From Brachyspira sp. G79 (GTDB lineage Bacteria; Spirochaetota; Brachyspiria; Brachyspirales; Brachyspiraceae), in the NCBI RefSeq assembly GCF_002379365.1, contig NZ_JQIU01000008.1:1182733-1235496 (forward strand): a DNA stretch of 52,764 nt. The letters are read 5' to 3'. The position numbers and the translations under genes are program-made. Shown here one piece after another: positions 8,734-17,865 of this stretch. The stretch's first letter is position 1; each line of letters begins with the position of its first letter. Under the pieces are notes generated by a model, which did not search any database, was not told the DNA's origin, and saw only the letters and a program-made list of their open reading frames with translations.

Positions 8734-9806
8734 AATTAAGAAGTGAATGATATGTATTTCCTATTCTATGATATTCATTCACAAGTTTAAATCCTTCCCC
8801 TTCTATTGTATCTATTAAAAGTTTATAGGGATACATTTTGCTGCTGCCGTTAGCAATAGCTGTAAAATATAATGAGGTTGCCTGTATAGAAAAAGCTGCT
8901 GATAAATGCTGCTGCTTATCCCAAAGAGGCTCTAAAATAAATATATCTGTATCTTTATTTGATACAGCTTTTACTTTTCTCATTATAAACTTAATCTGTT
9001 CTATAGAAAAACAATCCAAAAACTGACTCATCCATACAACATCGCAGTTATCAGGCAATTTACTATCATTATCTAATATATTCATAGAAAAATAGTCTAC
9101 CCTATCTGAAAAATGATTATATTCTATATTTTGTTTAGCAAGCTCTATTTGTCCTTCTAAATCTATCAATGAACATTTTACATCATTATCATATTTAAGT
9201 GCCGATATAGAAAATTTTGCTGTATTAGTACCTATATCTATTATATTTTTTCTTTTTTTCTCAAATATTATAGGAAGAGAACTATGATAACAATTATCAG
9301 AGTAATAATTATCAAAATCTATCCAACTTTTTCTACTTTTTTTCTGGTATTGATGAGAGACCTTTATATATTGTTTCATAATCTCCAAAAACTTTTAGTC
9401 CTTCTGGTTTAGAATTTATAAGACTGTCTTTCAAATAAAACATGCCATTATAGCATATATCATTAACAAAATTAATATTTACTCTAGTAAGATTATCATT
9501 AATAAGAAAAAAACCTATTTTACCCAAAATATATTTATAGGGGTTAGAATTTTTAACTATTTTTATCAGACAAAGTCCTAAACTTAATTCAAGCAAAACT
9601 GAAAGAGCATAAGAAGATAAATTTGTATTTTTTAATATATCTTCTTCAGTTATTCCATTTTCACCGCTATTTTCGATAATATTTAATATATTAAAATCTA
9701 TCATACATTTTGCAGCTTGAAACACTATAGGAGCAAAAGCTATTTTCTGAGCTTCAAATCTGGCATCTATAGCTTTTATATCATCTGTATAAAAATCATC
9801 TAACAT
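8717..9806 (-). pseudogene. SAM-dependent O-methyltransferase split by a frameshift
   Basis: Two adjacent readings make one class I methyltransferase of the caffeate/hydroxyneurosporene OMT type. The first (9806-9333) is the helical dimerisation part, with an IDFNILNIIENSGENGITEEDI winged-helix-like region. The second (ending 8717) is the Rossmann part, with IIDIGTNTAKFS (SAM motif I), CSLIDLEGQIE and DIFILEPLWD. The first frame ends SSIPEKK at a stop. Removing one base from the seven-T run at 9337-9343 (plus strand) joins it as IPEKSRKSWIDFD, so the break is one base in a homopolymer. The ATG at 9806 is used because the upstream TTG (9821) has no SD. Substrate unknown. Confidence 0.8.
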
Positions 9807-9836
9807 AAACAAGGTATCCAATAAATGTTTATTTTG

Positions 9837-9866
9837 AGTATACTAACAAAATGTAAAAAAAGTCAA
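9837..9866 (-). promoter_or_regulatory. Promoter of the methyltransferase gene
   Basis: The minus strand has TTGACT (9866-9861), an 18-base spacer and TATACT (9842-9837), about 31 bases upstream of the ATG at 9806. Confidence 0.5.
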
Positions 9867-9892
9867 TTATAATGCAGATATAAATAAAAAGT

Positions 9893-9934
9893 CACTTTTA
9901 TTTAGCTTTATTTGTTAAAAGCTAAATAAAAGTG
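9893..9934 (-). terminator. Perfect 17-bp hairpin, terminator of the antiporter gene
   Basis: CACTTTTATTTAGCTTT (9893-9909) pairs perfectly with 9918-9934 around an 8-base loop. On the minus strand the stem is followed by a T-rich tract. It lies between the antiporter stop (10010) and the methyltransferase promoter. Confidence 0.7.
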
Positions 9935-10009
9935 GGAGATTATTTATGAAAAATACTTATCTATTATAACCATTTATAAAAGATATGGTAAAAAATAAAT
10001 ATCAAAATA

Positions 10010-11605
10010 TCATACATCTCTTAATAATACAATATCTTTATCTCTTATTACTGTATTACCTCTTGGTATTACAGTTCCGCCATCTCTTTTTATCATAACT
10101 ATCAAATTATTTTTAGGCAAATTTAAATCTTTCAATTCCTTGTCTCTCCAAGGATGATGAAGATTTATATGTATCTCTCTTAAACTTATATCATAATATT
10201 TAGTTCTTTTGGCATTGAGTATAACAACATCTCCAGCCTCAATAACAGTTTTTCCATTAGGTATAATAGTGGTATTTCCCCTCTCTACAGTTACAATAAT
10301 AGAGTCTTCTGGAAGCTCTATCTCCATTATTGGTCTTCCAACCCAATGATGATGCGGAGGTATAGTTATCTGTATAAGCTCCATATCAGAATCATCAACA
10401 AAGTCGTTAAATGTTTTAAGTACATTTTCATCTGAATCTACCAAATCAAGCTTTTTAGCTATAATAGGAAGCAGTGTACCTTGAAATAATACTGATATTA
10501 TAGCTAGGAAAAATACTATATGAAATATATCATAACTTATAGAATTATTATTAACTATTACAAATATAGCAAATACTATCGAAGCAGCACCTCTAAGTCC
10601 TGCCCACATAACAAGCAGCTGCTTTTTGAATGATATCTTAAAAGGAGTTAGTATGGAAAATACAGCTATAGGTCTTGCCACAAATGTCACAAAAAGAGCT
10701 ACATATATAGCAGTAGGTGCCACATTAAATATTCTTGATGGAAAAGATAAAAGTCCTAACAAAAAGAAAAGAACCATCTGCATAAGTCCAGTAACTCCGT
10801 CAAAGAAATGAACCAAAGTAACTTTATTTTTTATGCTGCTGTTTCCAAGCACTATTCCAACTATATAAACAGTTAAATATCCATTTCCTCCTATTACAGA
10901 AGATAGTGAATATGAAAGCAATGCTACAGCAAGTACAAATATAGTATCAAGTCCATTAACTGGGAATTTGAATCTCCTAAGCATATTATATGCCATAAAT
11001 GATACTAAAGCTGCCACTGCCAAAGCAAAAACAATCTGAGCAAAAACCATGTATATAATGGCTAAAGGACTGGTTAATGTTTTTCCTAAAAGTCCCAAAA
11101 ATATAACTGTAAGCATATAAGACATAGGGTCGTTACTTCCGCTCTCAAGCTCAAGCAATGAAGCTAAACCGTCTTTAAGGTTAAGACTTCTTGAACGAAG
11201 TATAGAGAATACTGAAGCTGCATCAGTAGAACCTATAACAGAGCCTATCAAAAAACTTTCAAAAAGTCCGAATTTAAGTACAAAATAGCATAATACTCCA
11301 GTAACCATAGAAGTGATGAAAGTACCTATAAATGAAAGTAAAAATGCCTTACTTGCAACAGGTTTTGCCGCTTTCCAATTGGTACCAAATCCTCCGTAAA
11401 ACATAATGAATATCAATGTTATGGTACAAAGCTGTTCTGCTATTTTATAATCATCAAAACGTATTTTTAAAACTCCATCTGTACCAAATACCATTCCCAA
11501 AACAAGAAAAAGCAAAAGAGAGGGAACTCCTACTTTTGTTGAAATTTTACTTACAATTATACAAAGAATAATTATTATAGATGATAATAATATTGAAAAA
11601 TTCAT
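10010..11605 (-). CDS. Potassium(sodium)/proton antiporter, CPA1 family with TrkA-C domains
   Basis: A 531-residue inner-membrane antiporter of the NhaP2/CvrA type. About 12 membrane segments (1-395) carry the ion-path motifs GSTDAASVFSIL and ELESGSNDPMSYML. A cytosolic tail (~405-531) has two TrkA-C (RCK-C) lobes, ITIPPHHHWVGRPIME...GDVVIL and INLHHPWRDKELKDL...DKDIVLLRD, which usually bind ligands that gate transport. It exports K+ or Na+ against H+ for pH/volume control, with ion preference not decidable from sequence. It is a single gene with a terminator at 9893-9934. Confidence 0.9.
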   Translation of the reverse strand: MNFSILLSSIIIILCIIVSKISTKVGVPSLLLFLVLGMVFGTDGVLKIRFDDYKIAEQLCTITLIFIMFYGGFGTNWKAAKPVASKAFLLSFIGTFITSMVTGVLCYFVLKFGLFESFLIGSVIGSTDAASVFSILRSRSLNLKDGLASLLELESGSNDPMSYMLTVIFLGLLGKTLTSPLAIIYMVFAQIVFALAVAALVSFMAYNMLRRFKFPVNGLDTIFVLAVALLSYSLSSVIGGNGYLTVYIVGIVLGNSSIKNKVTLVHFFDGVTGLMQMVLFFLLGLLSFPSRIFNVAPTAIYVALFVTFVARPIAVFSILTPFKISFKKQLLVMWAGLRGAASIVFAIFVIVNNNSISYDIFHIVFFLAIISVLFQGTLLPIIAKKLDLVDSDENVLKTFNDFVDDSDMELIQITIPPHHHWVGRPIMEIELPEDSIIVTVERGNTTIIPNGKTVIEAGDVVILNAKRTKYYDISLREIHINLHHPWRDKELKDLNLPKNNLIVMIKRDGGTVIPRGNTVIRDKDIVLLRDV

Positions 11606-11731
11606 AAAAATAAAAACCTTATTAAATAGAAGTATATTATTATAATACTATTTTAAAAAAATATAAATATGTTAACAAAAAAATTAATAAATATACTTCT
11701 TTTTATAATAAGTTATCATAATATAAATAGG

Positions 11732-11908
11732 CTTATTTCAAAAACTAACAGATAATCATACTATTTTAATTAGTCTTTTATATTTTATAATCAGGTGTTA
11801 CTCTAAGCTATGCATACCATAGGCAAGATAAAAATTGTATATTTGGTATATAATAAAAGTAATAAAAAATTTTATATATAATCTTTGTCCAGTATTTTGA
11901 AACAAGTA
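11732..11908. repeat. Degenerate intergenic element with ACTTGTTTCAAAACTA-like ends
   Basis: Left end CTTATTTCAAAAACTA (11732-11747) and right end TATTTTGAAACAAGTA (11893-11908) are imperfect inverted copies of the 16-base ends of the element at 34342-34599. The core is A+T rich and holds no ORF of note. The remainder of the 11606-12088 gap has the flgL promoter -10 and leader, and otherwise nothing I can assign. Confidence 0.4.
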
Positions 11909-11955
11909 TAATAATGTAATTTTTAATAGTCATAATATTTTTTATAATCACACTT

Positions 11956-11963
11956 TCCGATAA
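11956..11963 (+). promoter_or_regulatory. Sigma-28-type -10 element for flgL
   Basis: TCCGATAA matches the flagellar sigma-28 -10 box (GCCGATAA) at all but the first base. The same CCGATAA stands before the flagellin gene at 37169-37175. A TAAA-type -35 at the right distance is not convincing. The ~125-base flgL leader contains AAAGGAAT, AAAGGATA and the SD CAGGAGA, possible CsrA contact points. Confidence 0.5.
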
Positions 11964-12088
11964 TAAAAAGGAATATAAAAGGATATACCAAAAACTATAT
12001 CATAAAAAAATAATAAAAGAATTTATAATTATTACGAGAATAGAAACGATATAATCACTTCTATATAAAAACAGGAGATATAAAAATT

Positions 12089-13342
12089 ATGAGAGTTACT
12101 GAACAAGCCCAATTTAATAGAACAGTTAGTACAATAAAAAGAAACTATAGCGAGATGGAAGCTTCACAAACTAGATTATCTACTGGTCAAAGGGTTCAGT
12201 ACCCTCACCAGAATGTTACTGCAACTATCAATTCTATATACTATAAAACTAGAATGTCATCAGTAGACAGATATCAGAATAATATAGTTGATGGTAAAGA
12301 AAGATTAAGCGTAGCACATGACTCTATGTCAGCAATAACAGAGGCATTAAACAGAGCTAGAGATTTAGCAGTACAGGGAGCAAACAGTACATATGGTGCT
12401 GATGACAGAGCAAAAATGGCTATGGAAGTTGAGGAGATGATAGAGAGAATATATGATATATCAAAAACTCAAAGCAAAGGCGAATTTGTATTTTCTGGTA
12501 CAAGTATAAAAACAGCACCTTTCAGAGCATTTTATGGTCATGATGAAAAAGCAGGACGCTCTATAATAAAATCTGTTATGTATGAAGGTGATGGAAATCC
12601 TCAAAACAGAGAAATAGAAAACGGTCAGCTTATAAATGTTGCTACCCCTGGTAATTATGCATTTTGGGGAACTGATATGGAAATAATATCTACAACTGAT
12701 GCTTCTGCTTATGTAGCTGCTGAAAATCAAGATATTATGATAGATGATATGGTTATTAATATTAAACAAGGTGATAATATAGAAACAATTGTTCAAAGAA
12801 TAAATGACGCTAACGGCAATGTAAGTGCAAGTATTGGAGATTTAAAAGGCGGACAAAAAGTTATACAGCTAAAAACAGGTACTCCTCATAAAATATTATT
12901 ACAGGATTTGGCAGGCGGTACTGTTTTACAGGATATAGGTTTGGTAAGAGTAGGAGCGGCTAATACTCCTGAAAATAACTATGAACCTAGTGCTTTGGTA
13001 ACAGGAAAAAGTGTATTTGAAAGTTTAATATATTTAAGAGACGCTATGCTTAATGATGATGTTAGAGCTATAGGCAGTGAGGCTTTAGGATATATCGACA
13101 GTTCTTTAGACAATGTTGCAACTGTTCAGGCTAATGCTTCATCTAAAGTAACAAGACTTGATATGGGTTACACTAGCTTTGAGGATCAAAAATTAGCTAT
13201 TGAAGAGGCTTTGGCTAAAAATGAAAATATTGATTATGCCGAAGAAATAGTAAATTTCAATATGTGGCAGTATGCTCATAATGCTTCGCTTCAAACAGCT
13301 GGAAGATTATTGGGCAGAACATTGATGGACTATTTAAGATAA
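12089..13342 (+). CDS. flgL: Flagellar hook-associated protein 3 (FlgL)
   Basis: A junction protein between hook and filament, here of the periplasmic flagellum. The 417-residue protein starts MRVTEQAQFNRTVSTIKRNY and has the flagellin-like N-terminal coiled coil (RLSTGQRVQYP, LNRARDLAVQGAN) and a C-terminal helix (AEEIVNFNMWQYAHNASLQT, ending in GRTLMDYLR). The middle part (~170-300) is the variable exposed domain. SD CAGGAGA lies 10 bases before the ATG. It is the first gene of flgL-fliW-csrA, the standard order in spirochaetes and Firmicutes. Confidence 0.95.
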   Translation: MRVTEQAQFNRTVSTIKRNYSEMEASQTRLSTGQRVQYPHQNVTATINSIYYKTRMSSVDRYQNNIVDGKERLSVAHDSMSAITEALNRARDLAVQGANSTYGADDRAKMAMEVEEMIERIYDISKTQSKGEFVFSGTSIKTAPFRAFYGHDEKAGRSIIKSVMYEGDGNPQNREIENGQLINVATPGNYAFWGTDMEIISTTDASAYVAAENQDIMIDDMVINIKQGDNIETIVQRINDANGNVSASIGDLKGGQKVIQLKTGTPHKILLQDLAGGTVLQDIGLVRVGAANTPENNYEPSALVTGKSVFESLIYLRDAMLNDDVRAIGSEALGYIDSSLDNVATVQANASSKVTRLDMGYTSFEDQKLAIEEALAKNENIDYAEEIVNFNMWQYAHNASLQTAGRLLGRTLMDYLR

Positions 13343-13428
13343 TTAAAATATAAATAAAAAATGCTGACAATTGCAAAAGTTTATTCTTTATTAAAGAAAG
13401 TACAAAAAGTATAAAAGGAAATTATTTT

Positions 13429-13887
13429 ATGCCAGAAATAGAATCTAGGATATTAGGAAAAATAGAGGTTTCTGATAATTCATTATATCATCTTAATGGT
13501 ACTATATTAGCATTTGAAGATTATGATGAGTTCTATCTCGTTAATATGGACGAAGAGGGAACTTTTAAAATACTGCAGTCTAAAGATGATAAAAATGTAT
13601 GCTTTATACTCATAGACCCATTTTTAGTATTTAAAAATTACGAACCTGATGTTCATGACGATGATATAAAATATTTGGGAATAGAAAATAAAGAGGATTT
13701 ATACCTTCTTACAATAGTCAGCATTCCAAACAGTGATTTAAAAACTATGAGTGCTAACTTAGTAGCACCTGTAGTTTTTAATATAAAAAATCATAAAGCA
13801 AAACAATGTACTGTTTCAGGAGATAAATACACTACCAGACACTCTATTTTATTAGAAGATAACGATTCTTCAGAAAGGAGTTCATAA
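13429..13887 (+). CDS. fliW: Flagellar assembly factor FliW
   Basis: FliW binds flagellin in the cytosol and antagonises CsrA, so that flagellin translation follows filament demand. The 152 residues match the family. Seen features are the start [46 protein letters not shown], and [25 protein letters not shown], the most conserved block. SD AAAGGAAA precedes the ATG. It ends 1 base before csrA, so the antagonist pair is co-translated. Confidence 0.95.
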   Translation: MPEIESRILGKIEVSDNSLYHLNGTILAFEDYDEFYLVNMDEEGTFKILQSKDDKNVCFILIDPFLVFKNYEPDVHDDDIKYLGIENKEDLYLLTIVSIPNSDLKTMSANLVAPVVFNIKNHKAKQCTVSGDKYTTRHSILLEDNDSSERSS

Positions 13888-13888
13888 T

Positions 13889-14143
13889 ATGCTCGTACTT
13901 TCTAGGAAAATTAATCAAAGCATAGTCATAGGTGACAATATAGAAATAATGCTGGTAGATATAAGAGGCGATCAAATAAAATTAGGAATTAATGCCCCTA
14001 AAAATGTAAAAATATTCAGAAAAGAAGTTTATGAAGAGATAGAAAGCCAAAACTTAGAGGCGTCTAAAGAGGCTACAGCTGATAAATTAAATATATTAAG
14101 TAATTTTGTTAAAAATAAATTTGGAAATAATAACAAAAAATAA
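13889..14143 (+). CDS. csrA: Carbon storage regulator / translational repressor CsrA
   Basis: A small RNA-binding dimer that blocks SD access at GGA-loop hairpins. The core [20 protein letters not shown] and [24 protein letters not shown] covers all five beta strands and the RNA-contacting N- and C-terminal strands. At 84 residues it has a C-terminal extension of ~25 residues beyond E. coli CsrA (61), as in FliW-regulated CsrA proteins. SD AAGGAGTT lies inside the fliW end. A matching double target is present in the flagellin leader of this window (37183-37226). Confidence 0.96.
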   Translation: MLVLSRKINQSIVIGDNIEIMLVDIRGDQIKLGINAPKNVKIFRKEVYEEIESQNLEASKEATADKLNILSNFVKNKFGNNNKK

Positions 14144-14292
14144 TTTTTATTTATCATATTCTAAACTTATTCAATAATTAATTTTTTATTTTTATATTTG
14201 AAGTTTTATTCCAAAAGTATTAGAATTTATTTTATACGCTGATAATTTTTAATCTATATTCTTATAATTAATTCAATATAAATTCTACACTA

Positions 14293-15195
14293 TTAAAAAG
14301 GATTTATTAGTTTTCCATTTCTTATAAGATTAATAGGCGTCAAAATGATATATGATATTATAAAATTAAATAAAGATATTATAGCTGAAAATATTAAAAG
14401 CATATTATAAGTTTCAAGCATTCTATTTATAAAAATATAAACAGAATCTGGAATTTCTAATTTCAAAAATACTTTTATCAGAATTAAAAATGTATTTATA
14501 ATCAAAGACAATGCAAATATAACAATAATACCCTTCCAAGCATGTGAAATATCAGCAGGACTTAATTCCATATGAGAAGCTATAGAAATAGATAAATACA
14601 AAAATATCCAAAATGTTATACTTTTAAAAGGGGCATAAACAGCAAAATTTTTTATTATATTCATAAAAATATTGTATGTATAAATAAATATATTAGAAAC
14701 ACTATAATATATGATAGATAAAATTTCTGAATTAAACATCTGCTTATATTTAAGCTCAGGAACAGTAAATATATTATTTTTAAGTTCTGGAGCTAACAGC
14801 ATAAAAAGCAAATATACTATCAAAGTACCAATTATAATTGGGGCAACCCCTATAAAGAAGTTACCCATTTGCTGATACCAACTTCTTGAATCATAGCTAT
14901 GAAGCACGTAGCCTATAGTATCAGATTTACTGTTAAAAAGTTTTATATCATTTATTTTATGTCTGAAAATAATGCAAAATAAGGCATGAGAAAGCTCATG
15001 TATAGGAGTACCTATCCAGCCTGTTATATAAACCTCTGTTTTAGAGCCTAATGTTTTGGCAAATATCCTTCTTGTTACCGATGAAAGAACATAAAGTATA
15101 AATCCGAATATTATAATACTTCCAAATAACCTAAATAAATCTATTACAGTTTTGGATAAAATAATAACTACAAAATAAATAAAATCTCTTATCAT
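14293..15195 (-). CDS. Polytopic membrane protein with HExxH motif, M50-like metallopeptidase
   Basis: A 300-residue membrane protein with about 6 hydrophobic segments. After the first ones comes WIGTPIHELSHALFCIIF, where HELSH is an HExxH zinc motif in a hydrophobic context, as in site-2/M50 peptidases and the related M50-like families. A clear NPxDG motif is not seen. Near residue 210 there is a conserved-looking ASHMELSPADISHAW that could give the third ligand. It may be an intramembrane protease or a non-catalytic relative, and substrate and pathway are unknown. It is alone on its strand between csrA and the surface-protein gene. Confidence 0.6.
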   Translation of the reverse strand: MIRDFIYFVVIILSKTVIDLFRLFGSIIIFGFILYVLSSVTRRIFAKTLGSKTEVYITGWIGTPIHELSHALFCIIFRHKINDIKLFNSKSDTIGYVLHSYDSRSWYQQMGNFFIGVAPIIIGTLIVYLLFMLLAPELKNNIFTVPELKYKQMFNSEILSIIYYSVSNIFIYTYNIFMNIIKNFAVYAPFKSITFWIFLYLSISIASHMELSPADISHAWKGIIVIFALSLIINTFLILIKVFLKLEIPDSVYIFINRMLETYNMLLIFSAIISLFNFIISYIILTPINLIRNGKLINPF

Positions 15196-15404
15196 AACTA
15201 AATACCAATATTTGCAAATATATCGGAAGAAAACAGTATTTAATTTAATAAACTAAATAACTATATTTTTATATGATATAGGCACTTGAAAAAATAAGGT
15301 TTCTACTATAAACTATTATGTAATATTATAAAAAATTGTAAAACTATTACATTATTGAATAATATCTGTTTTTAAGAACATAAAATATAAAAAGTGGAGA
15401 AAAA

Positions 15405-16490
15405 ATGAAAAAAATTGTATTTATGCTGTTATTACTGAGTTCTTTTGCATTCGCTATAGATGATATAGTAGATAAAGATAATATGCACAATTTGATAGAA
15501 GGAGTAACATCAACAAGATTCGGTTCTGATAGAGTGAGTACAATATATGATTTTGCTCCGCTTATGAACAGCAATACACCTTTAAAATTGGGAGTATCTA
15601 TATTAGATTTATCACATATAGTCGATAACAGTTACACAAATCAGGACGGAAAAAGAAAACTAGCGTTTCTGCCTAAAGCATTTGTCGGCTTAAGTTACGG
15701 AATGTTTGCTTTCGGATACCAGTTTAATTTATATAATGATCTTACAGATAAAAACAGACCTATTGCTCATAGCCATTCCTTTTCATTTGGATTTGCAAAT
15801 GAAAGATACAGACTCTCTCTTCCTATATCATTTTCTTTTGGAGATAAAAACTATTATGGAGGAAAAGTATCTATAAGTACAACTCCGAAATTTAGTTTTA
15901 TGTTCAGAGGCGGCTTATTAGATGAGTTTACAATATCTCTTCATTATGGTATTCAATTATCTTCAGTTACAAATACTACTGTAACAGGAACTAATATAGC
16001 ACCTATGGTCATAGGTGGTTCTTTATATGGTAATATTATGCTTACAAGATTTGATAATTTCCCAGTACAGATAAGTATGCCTTTAAAAGTAGCATTTTAC
16101 TATGGTATAGGAGCCAGATGGGCTAGTATAGATGCTGGATATGCTGAAGATGCTTTAAACAATTATTTATATGATGATAATGGTGAACGTGCCACTGACA
16201 GTATGAGATTCTATGTATTAGTGCCTGCCAAATTTGAAACAAAACTTGGTGCTTTTTATGCATATATTATGCCTAGGCTGATGTTTGAAGGAAATATATT
16301 CAAAACAGACGGATATTATAATATGCATTATGGTATAGAGGGTGAAATGAGAATGACACTTATAGAAAATCTCACATTTGGTCTTACCGCATATGCTGAA
16401 GGTCAAGGAATAATGAGAAAAAGTACTGACTTTGAAATTAATAATGCATTCGGAGGCGGTATAGATGTATGGGGAATTTGGAGATACTAA
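15405..16490 (+). CDS. Outer-membrane-type beta-barrel surface protein, possibly Vsp-like
   Basis: A 361-residue exported protein. The first 17 residues (MKKIVFMLLLLSSFAFA) form a signal peptide with an AFA cleavage site. The mature part alternates polar and hydrophobic residues with many Gly/Tyr/Phe and no hydrophobic helices, and ends in an aromatic residue (DVWGIWRY), a pattern typical of outer-membrane barrels. Length and composition resemble Brachyspira variable surface proteins, but I cannot assign a specific name. SD GGAG precedes the ATG. It ends 24 bases before the first small ORF of the double-cubane cluster genes, so read-through into that system is possible. Confidence 0.7.
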   Translation: MKKIVFMLLLLSSFAFAIDDIVDKDNMHNLIEGVTSTRFGSDRVSTIYDFAPLMNSNTPLKLGVSILDLSHIVDNSYTNQDGKRKLAFLPKAFVGLSYGMFAFGYQFNLYNDLTDKNRPIAHSHSFSFGFANERYRLSLPISFSFGDKNYYGGKVSISTTPKFSFMFRGGLLDEFTISLHYGIQLSSVTNTTVTGTNIAPMVIGGSLYGNIMLTRFDNFPVQISMPLKVAFYYGIGARWASIDAGYAEDALNNYLYDDNGERATDSMRFYVLVPAKFETKLGAFYAYIMPRLMFEGNIFKTDGYYNMHYGIEGEMRMTLIENLTFGLTAYAEGQGIMRKSTDFEINNAFGGGIDVWGIWRY

Positions 16491-16514
16491 AAATACTTAT
16501 AAAGTAATTATATA

Positions 16515-16592
16515 ATGATAAACAATTTTTCTAAATCAAAAATAATAGCTGCTGTAGGTTATTTATCTAAGAAATATACCAGACATAATTAA
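16515..16592 (+). CDS. Small ORF (25 residues) upstream of the first DCCP-like gene
   Basis: The short reading starts with MINNF and has the core YLSKKYTRH near the end. An alignable 26-residue ORF (17866-17946) lies at the same place before the second paralogue: 13 of 24 aligned residues are identical and most others conservative, while several identical residues use different codons (GCT/GCC, TAT/TAC, TTA/CTA, TCT/TCC, ACC/ACA). That pattern favours a translated peptide over a chance ORF. No strong SD is visible, so translation may rely on read-through from the upstream gene. Basic and partly hydrophobic; function unknown. It could be a leader peptide or a small partner protein. Confidence 0.5.
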   Translation: MINNFSKSKIIAAVGYLSKKYTRHN

Positions 16593-16600
16593 TATATTCT

Positions 16601-16617
16601 TTCTATAGTCTATAGAA
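16601..16617. promoter_or_regulatory. Perfect inverted repeat before the first DCCP-like gene
   Basis: TTCTATAG-T-CTATAGAA, 8-bp arms, lies 8 bases after the small ORF stop and 39 bases before the DCCP ATG. A near copy is at the equivalent place before the second paralogue (17954-17972). There is no T-tract, so an operator or mRNA hairpin is more likely than a terminator. Confidence 0.5.
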
Positions 16618-16656
16618 TAATAATTAATTTTTAATTTTATTTTAAAGGATATAATT

Positions 16657-17811
16657 ATGTCTAATAATAATGATTTACCAGAAATTTTTGAAACATTTAC
16701 AGAAGCACGCAAAAAAGGCTTTCTTACTATGAAAGAAGAAAAAGATAAAGGAAGAAAAGTAGTAGGAACATTTTGTACATATACACCTAAAGAAGTAATA
16801 TATGCTGCTGATGCCATAAGTGTATCATTATGCTCTACCAATGATGAGACTATACCTGAAGCTGAAAAGTATCTGCCTAAAAATTTATGTCCGCTAATAA
16901 AATCAAGCTACGGATTTGCTGTCAGCGATAAATGCCCTTATATGTATTTTTCTGATATTATAATAGGAGAAACAACTTGCGACGGTAAAAAGAAAATGTA
17001 CGAGCTTTTAGGTGAAATAAAAGATACTCATATTATGCAGCTCCCGCATTCTCAAAATAAATTATCATTAGAAATTTGGAAAAATGAGATAAAAGAACTT
17101 ATAAAAAGATTGGAAGAAAAATTTAATATAAAAATTACAGAAGAAAAATTAAGAGAAGCAATAAAATCATGCAATGAAGAGAGAAAAATAATAAAAGAGT
17201 TTTTTGATTTAGGAAAATTAGTACCATCCCCTATTAAAGGAAGTGAAATGCATGAAGCTTTGCAGTCATCTAATTATAAATTTGATAGAAAACTTTATGT
17301 AAAAGAAATAAAAAAATTAATAGATAATTTAAAAGAAAAATATAATAACGGAGAATATCCTTTTGATGAAAATACTCCTAGAATTTTGATAACAGGCTGT
17401 CCTACAGGAGGACTTGTTGAAAAAATAATAAAGCAAATAGAAGAAGCAGGTGCAAGTGTAGTATGCTTTGAAAACTGTGTGGGGACAAAAAGTTTTGAAA
17501 TGCTTATTGATGAAGAAAATAAGGATACAATAGAAGCTATAGCAGATAGATACTTAAATATTCCATGCTCTGTGATGACGCCTAATAATGAAAGAATAAA
17601 GAGAATAAAACAATATATAGATGAATATAAAATAGACGGTGTTGTAGATGTTACTCTTACAGCATGCCATACATATGCTGTAGAAACTGAAAAAGTAAGA
17701 AGAGCTACAGAAGAGCTAGGAAAATCATATCTGCAGATAGAAACTAATTACTCAAATAGTGATGCTCCTCAGCTAAGAACTAGATTAGAAGCATTTGTTG
17801 AAATGTTATAA
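16657..17811 (+). CDS. Double-cubane cluster protein / YjiM-like (2-hydroxyacyl-CoA dehydratase family)
   Basis: A 384-residue Fe-S protein of the HgdB/BcrC fold, closest in motif order to E. coli YjiM and the double-cubane [8Fe-9S] cluster proteins (DCCP) rather than to true acyl-CoA dehydratase subunits. Landmarks are LPEIFETFTEARKKGFL, GTFCTYTP, SLCSTNDETIPEAEK, NLCPLIKSSYGF, DKCPYMYFSD, GETTCDGKKKMYE, ITGCPTGG, FENCVGTK, LTACHTYA and SDAPQLRTRLEAF. The many conserved Cys include enough ligands for two cubanes. Members reduce small molecules such as acetylene, azide or hydrazine in vitro, and the natural substrate is unknown. SD AAAGGA precedes the ATG. It forms a tandem pair with 18016-19167, with sulfur-mobilising and activator genes downstream. 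Confidence 0.88.
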   Translation: MSNNNDLPEIFETFTEARKKGFLTMKEEKDKGRKVVGTFCTYTPKEVIYAADAISVSLCSTNDETIPEAEKYLPKNLCPLIKSSYGFAVSDKCPYMYFSDIIIGETTCDGKKKMYELLGEIKDTHIMQLPHSQNKLSLEIWKNEIKELIKRLEEKFNIKITEEKLREAIKSCNEERKIIKEFFDLGKLVPSPIKGSEMHEALQSSNYKFDRKLYVKEIKKLIDNLKEKYNNGEYPFDENTPRILITGCPTGGLVEKIIKQIEEAGASVVCFENCVGTKSFEMLIDEENKDTIEAIADRYLNIPCSVMTPNNERIKRIKQYIDEYKIDGVVDVTLTACHTYAVETEKVRRATEELGKSYLQIETNYSNSDAPQLRTRLEAFVEML

Positions 17812-17829
17812 ATTATTTGTATATTTTGA

Positions 17830-17858
17830 TTGACAAACAAAGTTATTTTGATTATAAT
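17830..17858 (+). promoter_or_regulatory. Consensus promoter before the second small ORF/DCCP unit
   Basis: TTGACA (17830-17835), 17 bases, TATAAT (17853-17858): a perfect sigma-70 consensus. The expected start is ~17865, one base before the small ORF ATG at 17866, so its mRNA would be practically leaderless. Confidence 0.75.
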
Positions 17859-17865
17859 TTTAATT

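Noticed and set aside
9935-9970. Tiny ORF (MKNTYLL) with GGGAG before it after the 17-bp hairpin
   Set aside because: Seven codons only, inside a terminator region, with no second example.
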